Translations under genes and position numbers: made by a program | Source of the DNA: Kutzneria buriramensis | GTDB lineage: Bacteria; Actinomycetota; Actinomycetes; Mycobacteriales; Pseudonocardiaceae | NCBI RefSeq assembly: GCF_003387475.1 | Contig: NZ_QUNO01000004.1 | Location: 186,001 to 250,000 of the forward strand | DNA: 64,000 bases | Direction: 5' to 3' | In this document: positions 41,584-50,452 of the stretch, one piece after another | Numbering within the stretch: the first letter of the stretch is position 1 | Layout of the letters: each line of letters opens with the position of its first letter | The notes under the pieces: generated by a model | The model's input: only the letters and a program-made list of their open reading frames with translations | Told to the model about the DNA's origin: nothing | Database searches by the model: none

Positions 41584-42198
41584 TCAGGTGGCGATGATCA
41601 CGTGTAGCGTCCGGGGGCCGTGGACCCCCTCCACCCGGTCCAGCTCGATGTCGCTGGTGGCCGAGGGACCGCTGATGAACGTCAGCGGCCGGGTGGGCTC
41701 CAGCCGGGCCAACGCCTCCGGCACGATGCCGACGATCTGGTCGCTCCGCACCACGCACAGGTGGTAGTCCGGCACCAGCGTCAGCGCCCGCCGGCCCTGC
41801 GCGACACCGCCGTCGAGAACGATGGTGCCGGTCTCGGCGATCGCCACCGCGCAGCCCGTGAGGACGCCGTCGGCACCGTCCAACTGATCGATTGACAGCG
41901 TCGGCGAGTCGCTCAACCATTCCGCGCCGTCAACTTGCCACGACGCCGGCAGATCGACAGGTCCGACCATTCGCCGCGCACCACGCTCGGCCAGCAGCCG
42001 CGAAATCGTCGCCGGCACGTCGTCGACGGCGGCGCGATGCACCTCGGCCCGGTAGTCGGCGATCCGCTCCGCGGCCAGCTCCACCAGGTCGCCGAGCGGC
42101 CGGCTGGTGTCGTACGAACGGGGGATCTCGCGCGCTGCCGGACGGTCCGCCAAGGCGGCCCGGATCCGGCCCAGCACCACCGACCTCGCGTCAGCCAC
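41584..42198 (-). CDS. lutC: lactate utilization protein LutC
   Basis: 204 aa from the GTG at 42198, LUD domain. Motifs: AETGTIVLDGGVAQGRRALTLVPDYHLCVV and the C-terminal FISGPSATSDIELDRVEGVHGP, the signature of the LutC/YkgG family. With LutA and LutB it oxidises L-lactate to pyruvate. A longer frame from 42249 is likely spurious. It is the last gene in the operon. Confidence 0.93.
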   Translation of the reverse strand: MADARSVVLGRIRAALADRPAAREIPRSYDTSRPLGDLVELAAERIADYRAEVHRAAVDDVPATISRLLAERGARRMVGPVDLPASWQVDGAEWLSDSPTLSIDQLDGADGVLTGCAVAIAETGTIVLDGGVAQGRRALTLVPDYHLCVVRSDQIVGIVPEALARLEPTRPLTFISGPSATSDIELDRVEGVHGPRTLHVIIAT

Positions 42199-43612
42199 GG
42201 TTGCGCCTCCACCACATCCGGAACGACTCCGCCGGCGGCGCCGGCACATCCCGCGCGGACGTCCACTTCGAGCCCGGCCACGGCAGACTGCTGATCCGCC
42301 CGGACGGCGCGAGATGCCGCGCCAGCGAGCCGACCTTCTGCGCGTTCTCGTACCGGCGCGCGTCGGCGAAGATCCAGCTCAGCGCGGCCATGCCGACCGA
42401 CTCCGGAGTCCGGCCCTTCGCCTCGACGGCCTCGGCCCGCAGGTGCACCAGCACCTCCGGGATGTTGATCCGCACCGGGCACACCTCGTAGCACGCCCCG
42501 CACAGCGACGACGCGTACGGCAGCGACGCCGCCTGCTTGTCGTGCATGTCGTTGACCAGCTGCGGCGACAGGATCGCGCCGATCGGCCCCGGGTACACCG
42601 ACCCGTACGCCTGGCCGCCGGTCCGCTCGTACACCGGGCACACGTTCAGGCAGGCCGAGCACCGGATGCACCGCAGCGCCTGCCGCCCCACCTGGTCGGC
42701 CAGCGCGTCGGTGCGGCCGTTGTCCAGCAGCACCAGGTGGAACTGCTGCGGACCGTCGCCGGGCGTCACCCCCGTCCACACCGAGGTGTACGGGTTCATC
42801 CGCTCCGCGGTGGACGACCGGGGCAGCAGTTGGAGGAACACCTCGAGGTCCTGCCAGCTCGGCACCAGCTTCTCGATGCCCATCACGGTGATCAGCACTT
42901 CCGGCAGCGTCAGGCACATCCGCCCGTTGCCCTCGGACTCCACGACCACGATCGACCCGGTGTCGGCGACGCCGAAGTTGGCCCCGGACACCGCGACCCG
43001 GGCCGACAGGAACTTGCGCCGTAGGTGCCGCCGGGCCGCCTCGGCAAGGTCGCGCGGCTCGTCGGAGGCCGGCTTCTCGGCCATCTCCCGGCGGAAGATC
43101 TCCCTGATCTCCGCGCGGTTGCGGTGGATCGCCGGCACCAGGATGTGCGAGGGCCGGTCGTGTCCCAACTGGACGATCAGCTCGGCGAGGTCGGTCTCCA
43201 CGGCGCGGATGCCGCCCGCCTCCAGCGCCTCGTTCAACCCGATCTCGGCGGTGGCCATGGACTTGACCTTGACGACCTCGTCGGTGCCGGCCTCCCTGGC
43301 CAGCCGCAGCACGATCTCGTTGGCCTCACGGGCATCCCGCGCCCAGTGCACGACGCCGCCGCGCGCGGTGACGGCCGCCTCGATGCGCTCCAGATAAGTG
43401 TCCAAATTGGACAGAACGTCGTCCTTGATCGCCTCGCCGGCCTGCCGCAGCTCCTCCCAGTCGGGCAGCTCGGCGACGGCCTTCGACCGCTTGTCGCGGA
43501 TCGTGTGTGTCGCCTTGCGCAGATTGCGGCGCAGCTGGGTGTCGGCCAGCGCGGCCCGGGCGGCCTTGGGGAAGACCGGGCTGCCCAGCCAGGTCACGGG
43601 GTTGGTGCCCAC
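42191..43612 (-). CDS. lutB: iron-sulfur lactate utilization protein LutB
   Basis: 473 aa from the GTG at 43612 (GAGGAG ribosome site). LUD domain through residues about 60-310, then two 4Fe-4S clusters: CIRCSACLNVCP and CGACYEVCPV. This is the electron-transfer core of the LutABC lactate oxidation complex, membrane-associated on the cytoplasmic side. The long frame above 43612 covers lutA in another frame and is rejected. Confidence 0.95.
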   Translation of the reverse strand: MGTNPVTWLGSPVFPKAARAALADTQLRRNLRKATHTIRDKRSKAVAELPDWEELRQAGEAIKDDVLSNLDTYLERIEAAVTARGGVVHWARDAREANEIVLRLAREAGTDEVVKVKSMATAEIGLNEALEAGGIRAVETDLAELIVQLGHDRPSHILVPAIHRNRAEIREIFRREMAEKPASDEPRDLAEAARRHLRRKFLSARVAVSGANFGVADTGSIVVVESEGNGRMCLTLPEVLITVMGIEKLVPSWQDLEVFLQLLPRSSTAERMNPYTSVWTGVTPGDGPQQFHLVLLDNGRTDALADQVGRQALRCIRCSACLNVCPVYERTGGQAYGSVYPGPIGAILSPQLVNDMHDKQAASLPYASSLCGACYEVCPVRINIPEVLVHLRAEAVEAKGRTPESVGMAALSWIFADARRYENAQKVGSLARHLAPSGRISSLPWPGSKWTSARDVPAPPAESFRMWWRRNRG

Positions 43613-44325
43613 GGCTCCTCCTCGGTGCTGGCCAGGATCTCCGCCAGGTGAACGGTTCGTACGCCGGTACGCAGTCGGGACAGGCCGCCGCCGATGTGCA
43701 TCAGGCACGAGTTGTCGCCCGCGCACAGCACTTCGGCGCCGGTGTTGAGCACACAGCGCATCTTGTCGCCCAGCATGGCGGTGGACGTGTCCGCGTTCTT
43801 CACGGCGAACGTGCCGCCGAAGCCGCAGCACGACTCGGCCTCGGGCAGTTCGGCCAGGTCCAGCCCACGCACCGCGCGCAGCAGCCGCAGCGGCTTGTCG
43901 CCGACGCCCAACATCCGCAGCGAGTGGCAGGTGGGGTGATAGGTCACCCGATGTGGGAAGTACGCGCCGACATCCGTCACACCGAGCACATCGACGATGA
44001 ACTCCGACAACTCGTAGGTGCGGGCGAAGGCATCCGATGTCCCGTGCAGCTCCGGGTGGATCTCCCGCACCATGCCGCCGCACGACCCGGACGGCGCCAC
44101 GATCGCGTCGAATCCGGCGAAGACCTGTGCGTACTTCGCGGCCAACGGCCGGGCCTCGTCGCGGTAGCCGGTGTTGTAGTGCATCTGGCCGCAGCACGTC
44201 TGGTCCATCGGGAAGTGCACGTCACAGCCCAGTCGCTCCAGCAGGCGCACCACCGCGCGGGCCGTCGACGGGAAGAACGTGTCGGTCAGGCAGGTGGCGA
44301 ACAGGCCTACGCGGGGGGCTGGCAC
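43594..44325 (-). CDS. lutA: lactate utilization protein LutA
   Basis: 243 aa from the GTG at 44325. The TTG at 44343 is possible but without a ribosome site. Two CCG domains with iron-sulfur-ligand cysteines: GLFATCLTDTFFP, MDQTCCGQMHYNTGY, then TYHPTCHSLRMLG and AESCCGFGGTF. It forms the LutABC lactate dehydrogenase with the next two genes, overlapping lutB by 19 bp. It diverges from the LytS kinase gene. Confidence 0.92.
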   Translation of the reverse strand: MPAPRVGLFATCLTDTFFPSTARAVVRLLERLGCDVHFPMDQTCCGQMHYNTGYRDEARPLAAKYAQVFAGFDAIVAPSGSCGGMVREIHPELHGTSDAFARTYELSEFIVDVLGVTDVGAYFPHRVTYHPTCHSLRMLGVGDKPLRLLRAVRGLDLAELPEAESCCGFGGTFAVKNADTSTAMLGDKMRCVLNTGAEVLCAGDNSCLMHIGGGLSRLRTGVRTVHLAEILASTEEEPWAPTP

Positions 44326-44456
44326 GGATCCACCCTGACTCAAGATTCATCGGATGTCTACTCGATCGCAGCGGGTAGTGGACCGTTCACCGATACACCC
44401 GTCCGTCAGCCTGACGAGAGCTTGCCCATCGGCCCTGTTCGGCGGAGCATTGCGGG

Positions 44457-45728
44457 GTGGTCGAGCTCCTGACCGAGCAAACCGTGCTCGGCATCATCGC
44501 GACGCTCGCCGTGCTCGGGCTGTTCGTTCTGCTCTGCCGGGCGCGTCGGGTCAGCACGTCGGTCGACGAAGCCGTCGCCGACGCGCTGCACCGCATGTCC
44601 AAGGCCGCGCCGGACCTGCGGGACGGGTTGACCCCCGACGCCGCCGACAAGGCGTGCAAGAACCTGGTCGAGCTGCTCAAGTGCGTGGCGGTCGGGATGA
44701 CCGACGAGCGCGGCGCGCTGCTGTCCTGGGACGGCGACGCCAACGAGCACTACGTCGACCTCCAGGACGCGATCGTCAAGGCGATCAGCGGCGAACGCAA
44801 GGAGTTCGTCGAGCACGACACGCTGGAGTGCACCGACAAGGGCAACTGCAAGATGCACCAGGCGATCATCGTGCCGCTGATCGTGGAGTCCCGGACCCGC
44901 GGCGCGCTGATCATCGTCGGCGGCGTGGGCCACAAGCGGCTGCTGCGGATGTCGCAGGAGGTCGCCCGCTTCGTCTGCACCGAGCTGGAGCTGGGCGAGC
45001 TCCAGGAGTCCCGGCAGAGGCTGGCGCAGGCCGAGGTCAAGGCGCTGCGGGCGCAGATCTCGCCGCACTTCGTCTACAACGCGCTCAACGCCATCGGCTC
45101 GCTGGTGCGGACCGACCCGGAGCACGCCCGTGAGCTGCTCCAGGAGTTCGCCGAGTTCACCCGCTACTCCTTCCGTGCGAACGGCCTGTTCACCACGCTG
45201 GCCGAGGAGCTGCGCAACATCGACCGGTACCTGACCATCCAGCGGGCCCGCTACAACGAGCGGCTGTCCGTGCGGCTGCGCATCTCGCCCGAGGTGCTCA
45301 ACGTGGTCGTGCCGTTCCTGGTGCTCCAGCCGCTGGTGGAGAACGCCGTGCAGCACGGCCTGGCCAACAAGCCGGGCGGCGGCACCGTGACCATCATCGC
45401 CCAGGACAACGGCAGCGAGGCGCTGATCAGCGTCGAGGACGACGGCGTCGGCATGGACGCCGACCTGCTGCTCGACGACCTCAAGGACGCCCACAAGTCC
45501 GGCGCCCACGTCGGCATCGGCAACATCAACCACCGGATGCGCACGGTCTTCGGCGAGGACTACGCGCTGATGGTGGAGACCGCGCCGGACGCCGGCATGA
45601 AGGTCACCATGCGGGTGCCCAAGTTCAGCCCGGGCGTGCGGCCGGTGCTCGCGGTGGTGCCGGACGACGCCGCCGACGAGGGCCCCGGCCCGGACGAGCG
45701 CCGGGTCCGGCTGAGCCCGGTCCGCTGA
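44457..45728 (+). CDS. LytS-type sensor histidine kinase
   Basis: 423 aa, GTG start. It has a single N-terminal helix (residues about 10-27), then a GAF-like domain (about 40-165) with a Cys pair (Cys125 and Cys131, CTDKGNC) and QAIIVPLIVESRTRGALI. The His_kinase box is RAQISPHFVYNALNAIG with His204, and the HATPase has VENAVQHG and GIGNINHRMR. Unlike E. coli BtsS/YpdA it has no 5-6-helix sensor domain, so the ligand is probably internal. The cognate regulator is two genes on. Confidence 0.9.
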   Translation: MVELLTEQTVLGIIATLAVLGLFVLLCRARRVSTSVDEAVADALHRMSKAAPDLRDGLTPDAADKACKNLVELLKCVAVGMTDERGALLSWDGDANEHYVDLQDAIVKAISGERKEFVEHDTLECTDKGNCKMHQAIIVPLIVESRTRGALIIVGGVGHKRLLRMSQEVARFVCTELELGELQESRQRLAQAEVKALRAQISPHFVYNALNAIGSLVRTDPEHARELLQEFAEFTRYSFRANGLFTTLAEELRNIDRYLTIQRARYNERLSVRLRISPEVLNVVVPFLVLQPLVENAVQHGLANKPGGGTVTIIAQDNGSEALISVEDDGVGMDADLLLDDLKDAHKSGAHVGIGNINHRMRTVFGEDYALMVETAPDAGMKVTMRVPKFSPGVRPVLAVVPDDAADEGPGPDERRVRLSPVR

Positions 45729-45781
45729 CGGCGGACGTGAACCCCCGTCCGCTGAACACCGTTCACGCGTAGGGTCGAGTC

Positions 45782-46666
45782 ATGAGCGCCCCGGAGAGAC
45801 TGGCCGACAAGCTGGCCGCCAAGCTGCCCCTGATCGGCGACCGGGTGGATCGGTCGCCGGTGGTCGCCGTGGTGCGGCTGCACGGCGTGATCACGCCGAC
45901 TCCGCAGCCGCTGGGCCGGGGCGCGATCAACCTCAACGCCGTCGAGCCGGCGCTGGCCAAGGCCTTCGGCCACGAGCGGCTGCTCGGCGTGGCGCTGGCG
46001 ATCAACTCCCCGGGCGGCTCGCCCACCCAGTCCGCGCTGGTCGGCGAGCGGATCCGGGAGCTGGCGGCCAAGAAGAACGTGCCCGTGCTGGCCTTCTGCG
46101 AGGACGTGGCGGCCTCCGGCGGCTACTGGCTGGCCTGCGCCGCCGACGAGATCTACGCGCACCGCACGTCCATGGTCGGCTCCATCGGCGTGATCACCGC
46201 CGGCTTCGGGCTCACCGGCCTGCTGGAGCGGTTCGGCGTGGAGCGCCGGGTCTACACCGCCGGCGAGCACAAGCACCGGCTCGACCCGTTCAGCCCGGTC
46301 AAGGACGAGGACGTGGCCTGGCTGAAGGGCCTCCAGGGCGAGCTGCACACGCAGTTCACCGATTGGGTGAAGGACCGCCGCGGCGACAAGCTCGTCGACG
46401 ACCCCGACCTGTTCACCGGCGAGGTGTGGACCGGCGCCAAGGCCCTGGAGCTGGGCCTGGTCGACGGCCTCGGGTCGCTGCGGGAGATCGTCAACAAGAA
46501 GTTCCCCGGCGCCGAGATCGCCGTGGCCGAGCCGCGCAAGCCGCTGCTGGCCCGGCTGGGCATCGCCAGCGGTAGCAGCGCCCTGTTCGGCAGCGCCGGC
46601 GACAAGGTGCTGTCCGCGATCGACGCCGTCGAGCAGCGCGCCGCCTGGTCCCGCTTCGGGCTCTGA
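45782..46666 (+). CDS. S49 family serine peptidase (SppA-like)
   Basis: 294 aa, no signal peptide or membrane helix. The catalytic Ser112 is in AASGGYW and the Lys164 is in AGEHKHRLD, giving the Ser/Lys dyad of SppA. It is a short, single-domain form. S49 enzymes degrade signal peptides or other membrane-derived peptides. It lies between the LytS-type kinase and the LytTR regulator, although this may be chance. Followed by a hairpin. Confidence 0.9.
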   Translation: MSAPERLADKLAAKLPLIGDRVDRSPVVAVVRLHGVITPTPQPLGRGAINLNAVEPALAKAFGHERLLGVALAINSPGGSPTQSALVGERIRELAAKKNVPVLAFCEDVAASGGYWLACAADEIYAHRTSMVGSIGVITAGFGLTGLLERFGVERRVYTAGEHKHRLDPFSPVKDEDVAWLKGLQGELHTQFTDWVKDRRGDKLVDDPDLFTGEVWTGAKALELGLVDGLGSLREIVNKKFPGAEIAVAEPRKPLLARLGIASGSSALFGSAGDKVLSAIDAVEQRAAWSRFGL

Positions 46667-46682
46667 ACCGCCACCCCGATCC

Positions 46683-46707
46683 GCCACGTACATCACCCGT
46701 ACGTGGC
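46683..46707. terminator. hairpin after S49 peptidase gene
   Basis: A perfect 9-bp stem (GCCACGTAC and GTACGTGGC, 46683-46691 and 46699-46707) with a 7-base loop, 17 bases after the stop codon. Confidence 0.65.
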
Positions 46708-46775
46708 ACCGGTCGGTGCGCACGCCACGTCCGTGTGGTGGGGCCGGCTTCACCCCGATCGAACGGTGGTCGAAG

Positions 46776-47660
46776 ATGGACACACCCACCGGTCGATCGG
46801 CAAGATTGCGCGGCACAGTGAGCATTCAGGACACCACGCCAGGTCTCCTCGTGTTGGCCGTCGATGACGAGGCGCACGGGCTGGACGAGCTGACCTACCT
46901 GCTCGACCAGAACCCGCAGGTCCGCAGGGTCATCGGGGCGTACGACGCGGCGGAGGCGCTACGCGTCATCCGCGGCAGCGACCCGGAGACCAAGCAGCGG
47001 CTGGACCGCGGGCTGTGCCCCGTCGACGCGGTGTTCGCCGACATCTCGATGCCGGGCCTGTCCGGCCTCGAGCTGGCCCAGGTCATCAACGCCTTCCGGG
47101 ACAAGCCGCAGCTGGTGTTCGTCACCGGCCTGTCCGAGGAGGCCGTGACCGCCTTCGAGCTCGGCGCGCTGGACTACATCGTGAAGCCGCCGCAGCAGGC
47201 CCGGGTGGACATGGCCATCGACCGGGTGGCCAAGTTCCGGATGCTGTCCGCCGTGCCGGCGGCCCCGGTCGGCGGCGTGGTCGAGCAGCAGAACGACGAC
47301 GAGGTGATCCCGGTCGAGCTGGCCGGCACCACCAAGCTGGTGCCCCGCTCCACCGTGCGCTACGTGGAGGCCCAGGGCGACTACGCCCGCCTGCACACCG
47401 CCGAGGGCAGCCACCTGGTCCGCATCCCGCTGGCCCAGCTGGAGGAGCGCTGGGCCGACGCCGGCTTCATCCGCATCCACCGGTCGTTCCTGGTGTCGCT
47501 GCCGCTGGTCACCGAGCTGAGAATGGGCTCGTCCGGGTACACGGTGGTGGTCGGCGCCGGCGCGGACGAGAAGGAGCTGCCGGTCAGCCGCCGGCACACC
47601 CGTGAGCTCAAGGACCGCCTCGTGCGCCAGCCCAAGCACGGCTGGGGCACCGGCACATGA
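46776..47660 (+). CDS. LytTR family response regulator
   Basis: 294 aa from the ATG at 46776. Receiver domain with DDEAHGLDEL, phospho-acceptor Asp89 (FADISMPG), and Lys in DYIVKPP. A LytTR DNA-binding domain follows at about residues 185-290 (RYVEAQGDYARLHTAEGSHLVR, then FIRIHRSFLVSLP). It is the likely partner of the LytS-type kinase at 44457. It is coupled by ATGA to the DUF485 gene, so the symporter probably falls under its control. Confidence 0.92.
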   Translation: MDTPTGRSARLRGTVSIQDTTPGLLVLAVDDEAHGLDELTYLLDQNPQVRRVIGAYDAAEALRVIRGSDPETKQRLDRGLCPVDAVFADISMPGLSGLELAQVINAFRDKPQLVFVTGLSEEAVTAFELGALDYIVKPPQQARVDMAIDRVAKFRMLSAVPAAPVGGVVEQQNDDEVIPVELAGTTKLVPRSTVRYVEAQGDYARLHTAEGSHLVRIPLAQLEERWADAGFIRIHRSFLVSLPLVTELRMGSSGYTVVVGAGADEKELPVSRRHTRELKDRLVRQPKHGWGTGT

Positions 47661-48085
47661 CGGGGGACCGGACGCCCGAGCAGCCCTCGACCGAGCTGGT
47701 GCCGGTCGAGTCGGCGGCGGTCCGCAAGCCGCAGCGGCGCAAGAAGGTCGTGCTGGCCGAGTCGAAGGGCTCGCGCACGGTCGCGCACACCATGGTGGAG
47801 CTCGAGGAGCAGACCAGCGTCGACGAGCACCTGGTGCGCAGCCTGGTGTGGGCGCAGTTCCGCACCTCGTTCTGGATGGCGGTGCTGCTGATCGTCACCA
47901 TCGCCAGCCTGCCGATGCTGTTCTACCTGTTCCCGGGCTTCGGCGACCTGATGGTCTTCGGCATCCGGCTGCCCTGGGTGCTGCTCGGCGCGCTGCCGTA
48001 TCCGCTGCTCTACGGCCTGGGCGTGTGGTACGTGCGGCGGGCCGAACGGCACGAGCGCGACTTCGTCAGCATGGTCGACCGCTGA
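47657..48085 (+). CDS. DUF485-like small membrane protein
   Basis: 142 aa. A basic N-terminal half precedes two membrane helices (about residues 72-92 and 104-124) with RAERHERDF after them. The position immediately before a sodium:solute symporter and the two-helix form match the DUF485 subunits that accompany ActP/MctC-type transporters. It overlaps the LytTR gene by 4 bp and lies 1 bp from the symporter. Confidence 0.8.
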   Translation: MTGDRTPEQPSTELVPVESAAVRKPQRRKKVVLAESKGSRTVAHTMVELEEQTSVDEHLVRSLVWAQFRTSFWMAVLLIVTIASLPMLFYLFPGFGDLMVFGIRLPWVLLGALPYPLLYGLGVWYVRRAERHERDFVSMVDR

Positions 48086-48086
48086 C

Positions 48087-49910
48087 ATGGGGATCAATGT
48101 CTGGGCGTGCGTGAGCATCGCGTTCATCGTGCTCGGCACGTTCTACCTGGGCTACTACGGCTCGCGGACGGCCAACACCACCCGCGACTTCCTGGTCGCC
48201 CGCCGCCGGGTGTCGGCCCACCAGAACGCCGCCGCGATCGCCGGCGAGTTCCTGTCCGCGGCCTCGTTCATCGGCATCGCCGGGCTGGTGCTCAAGAACG
48301 GGCCGGACGAGCTCTGGTACGCGATCGGCTTCACCTCCGGCTACCTGGCCCTGCTGCTGTTCGTGGCGGCCCCGCTGCGCCGCTCCGGCGCGTACACGCT
48401 GCCCGACTTCGTGGAGGCCCGGCTCGGCTCGCGGGGACTGCGCGGCATCGCCGCCGTGATCACCGTGGCGATCGGCTACATCTACCTGATCCCGCAGCTC
48501 CAGGGCGCCGGTCTGACCCTGAACAGCGTGCTGCCGTGGGCGCCGGACTGGCTGGGCATCGTCGTCGTCACGATCGTCGTGGTGGTCAACGTGCTCAGCG
48601 GCGGCATGCGGGCCATCACCCTGGTTCAGGCGTTCCAGTACTGGGTGAAGCTGTTCGCGATCTGCGTGCCGGCGTTCGTGCTGTGCGTGGTGTTCGCCGG
48701 CAGCGGGGCGCCGGCCGGGTCGCAGAGCCTGTCCGCGGACGGGTCGCCGGTGTTCACCCAGGACACCACCGTGACGCTCGACCAGTCCGTGAAGCTGCGG
48801 GTCGAGCGCGCCATCTGGCTGCCCGAGGTGCACGGCGTGGTGAACGGCGTGCGAGTGGACGGCAAGGCCTACTGGGGCCCGAGCGAGCAGGAGGTCGCGG
48901 CCAAGACCTCGCTGTCGTTCACCGCCGGCACGCCGGTGCCGATGGTCGCCGGCGCGGTGCAGGACAACGCCGACTGGCTGCGGCCGCAGTCCGGCGGCCT
49001 GCCCGACCTGTTCAACACGTACTCGCTGATCTTCGCGACGTTCCTGGGCATCCTCGGCCTGCCGCACGTGCTGGCCCGCTTCTACACCAACCCCGACGGG
49101 CGGTCGGCCCGCCGCACCACCCTGCACGTGCTGCTGCTGCTCGGGACGTTCTACCTGTTCCCGGGTTTACTGGCCGCGCTGTCCCGCATCTACGAGCCGC
49201 AGCTGCTGGTCACCGGCAAGACCGACGCGGCGGTGCTGCTGCTGCCGTCCGCGATGATCCCCGGCGTCTTCGGCCAGGTGCTCGGCGCGATCATCGCCGC
49301 CGGCGCGTTCGCGGCGTTCATGTCGACGTCCTCGGGGCTGCTGGTCAGCCTGGCCGGCGTGGTGTCGACGGACGTCTCCCGCGGCCGGGTCCGCGACTTC
49401 CGCTGGTCAACGGTGTTCGTCGTGCTCGCGCCGCTGCTGGCCGCGCTGTTGCTGCGCAGCAGCGACGTCTCGCTCGGCGTCGGCATGGCGCTCGCGATGG
49501 CCGCCTCCACCTTCTGCCCGGTGCTGATGCTCGGCATCTGGTGGCGCGGCCTGACCTGGGTCGGCGCCGGCGTCGGCATGGTGCTCGGCGGCAGCATGGT
49601 CGCGGTGGCGCTGATCGGCAACATCGTCAGCGGCTACACCGGCAACTGGGCGCCGGCCGTGCTCCAGCAGCCCGCGCTGATCACGGTGCCGGTCGCGTTC
49701 CTCACGATGATCATCGTCAGCAAGGCGACGTCCCGGCGGCGGCCCGAGGACGTCAACCGGATCATGCTGCGGCTGCACGCCCCCGACCCGCTCGGCTTCA
49801 CCCGCGACCGGGACGTGCTGCGCTTCGGCGAGGGCCAGACCGACGGCCGGCACCGGCGGCTGGCCATCCGCCCGCGGCTGCGGTCCCGCCGCTCGTCCTC
49901 GTCGGCCTGA
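48087..49910 (+). CDS. sodium:solute symporter (acetate/pyruvate/lactate type)
   Basis: 607 aa with about 13 helices, of the SSS family as in ActP/MctC. Features: SAASFIGIAGLVLKNGPDELWYAIGF, LPDFVEARLG and the sodium-site region TSSGLLVSLAGVVSTDVSRG. There is an insertion of about 110 polar residues near 210-320, beyond the usual size. Monocarboxylate import is expected, probably lactate, pyruvate or acetate given the neighbouring lutABC and LytS/LytTR genes. It has a TTA leucine codon at 49167. Confidence 0.88.
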   Translation: MGINVWACVSIAFIVLGTFYLGYYGSRTANTTRDFLVARRRVSAHQNAAAIAGEFLSAASFIGIAGLVLKNGPDELWYAIGFTSGYLALLLFVAAPLRRSGAYTLPDFVEARLGSRGLRGIAAVITVAIGYIYLIPQLQGAGLTLNSVLPWAPDWLGIVVVTIVVVVNVLSGGMRAITLVQAFQYWVKLFAICVPAFVLCVVFAGSGAPAGSQSLSADGSPVFTQDTTVTLDQSVKLRVERAIWLPEVHGVVNGVRVDGKAYWGPSEQEVAAKTSLSFTAGTPVPMVAGAVQDNADWLRPQSGGLPDLFNTYSLIFATFLGILGLPHVLARFYTNPDGRSARRTTLHVLLLLGTFYLFPGLLAALSRIYEPQLLVTGKTDAAVLLLPSAMIPGVFGQVLGAIIAAGAFAAFMSTSSGLLVSLAGVVSTDVSRGRVRDFRWSTVFVVLAPLLAALLLRSSDVSLGVGMALAMAASTFCPVLMLGIWWRGLTWVGAGVGMVLGGSMVAVALIGNIVSGYTGNWAPAVLQQPALITVPVAFLTMIIVSKATSRRRPEDVNRIMLRLHAPDPLGFTRDRDVLRFGEGQTDGRHRRLAIRPRLRSRRSSSSA

Positions 49911-49945
49911 GCAACCCGTCGGGGTGATGGGACGTCACCAGAGGT

Positions 49946-50452
49946 GTGGCAAACCGTGACGACGGCTTCGCCGACTTCTTCACCAGCCGGTTCGACGGCG
50001 CGCGGCGGATGGCGCACGCCCTGTGCGGCAACTGGCTGGAGGCCGAGGAGATCGCCCAGACCGCGTTCGTGAGCATGTACGCACGCTGGAACAAGGTGCG
50101 CATCGACAGCGCCGACGCGTACCTGCACACCGTGCTGACCAGGGCGTTCCTCGACACGCGGCGGCGCGGTCGCAAGCGCGAGCAGGTGATGGCCGAGCCG
50201 CCGGAGGTGGTCGTCGAACAGGACACCTCCAGCGTCGAGGACCGGCCGTCGCTGCTCAAGGCGCTCCAGGAGGTGCCGGCGCGGCAGCGGGCCGTGCTGG
50301 TGCTGCGGTTCATCGAGGACCTGTCCGTGGACGAGGTCGCCGACGCGCTCGGCTGCACCGCCGGCACGGTCAAGAGCCAGACCGCCCGTGGACTGGCCAC
50401 GCTGCGCAAGGCGTACGGTGCCGTGACCGGCCTGCTGCAGGGGGCGAGGTGA
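49946..50452 (+). CDS. SigE-family ECF sigma factor
   Basis: 168 aa, GTG with GAGGT upstream. Sigma-2 (MAHALCGNWLEAEEIAQTAFVSMYARW) and sigma-4 (VPARQRAVLVLRFIEDLSVDEVADALGCTAGTVKSQ) are both intact. It falls in the SigE-like actinobacterial ECF group. The next gene overlaps by 4 bp (GTGA) and encodes a membrane protein that is probably its regulator. Confidence 0.88.
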   Translation: MANRDDGFADFFTSRFDGARRMAHALCGNWLEAEEIAQTAFVSMYARWNKVRIDSADAYLHTVLTRAFLDTRRRGRKREQVMAEPPEVVVEQDTSSVEDRPSLLKALQEVPARQRAVLVLRFIEDLSVDEVADALGCTAGTVKSQTARGLATLRKAYGAVTGLLQGAR

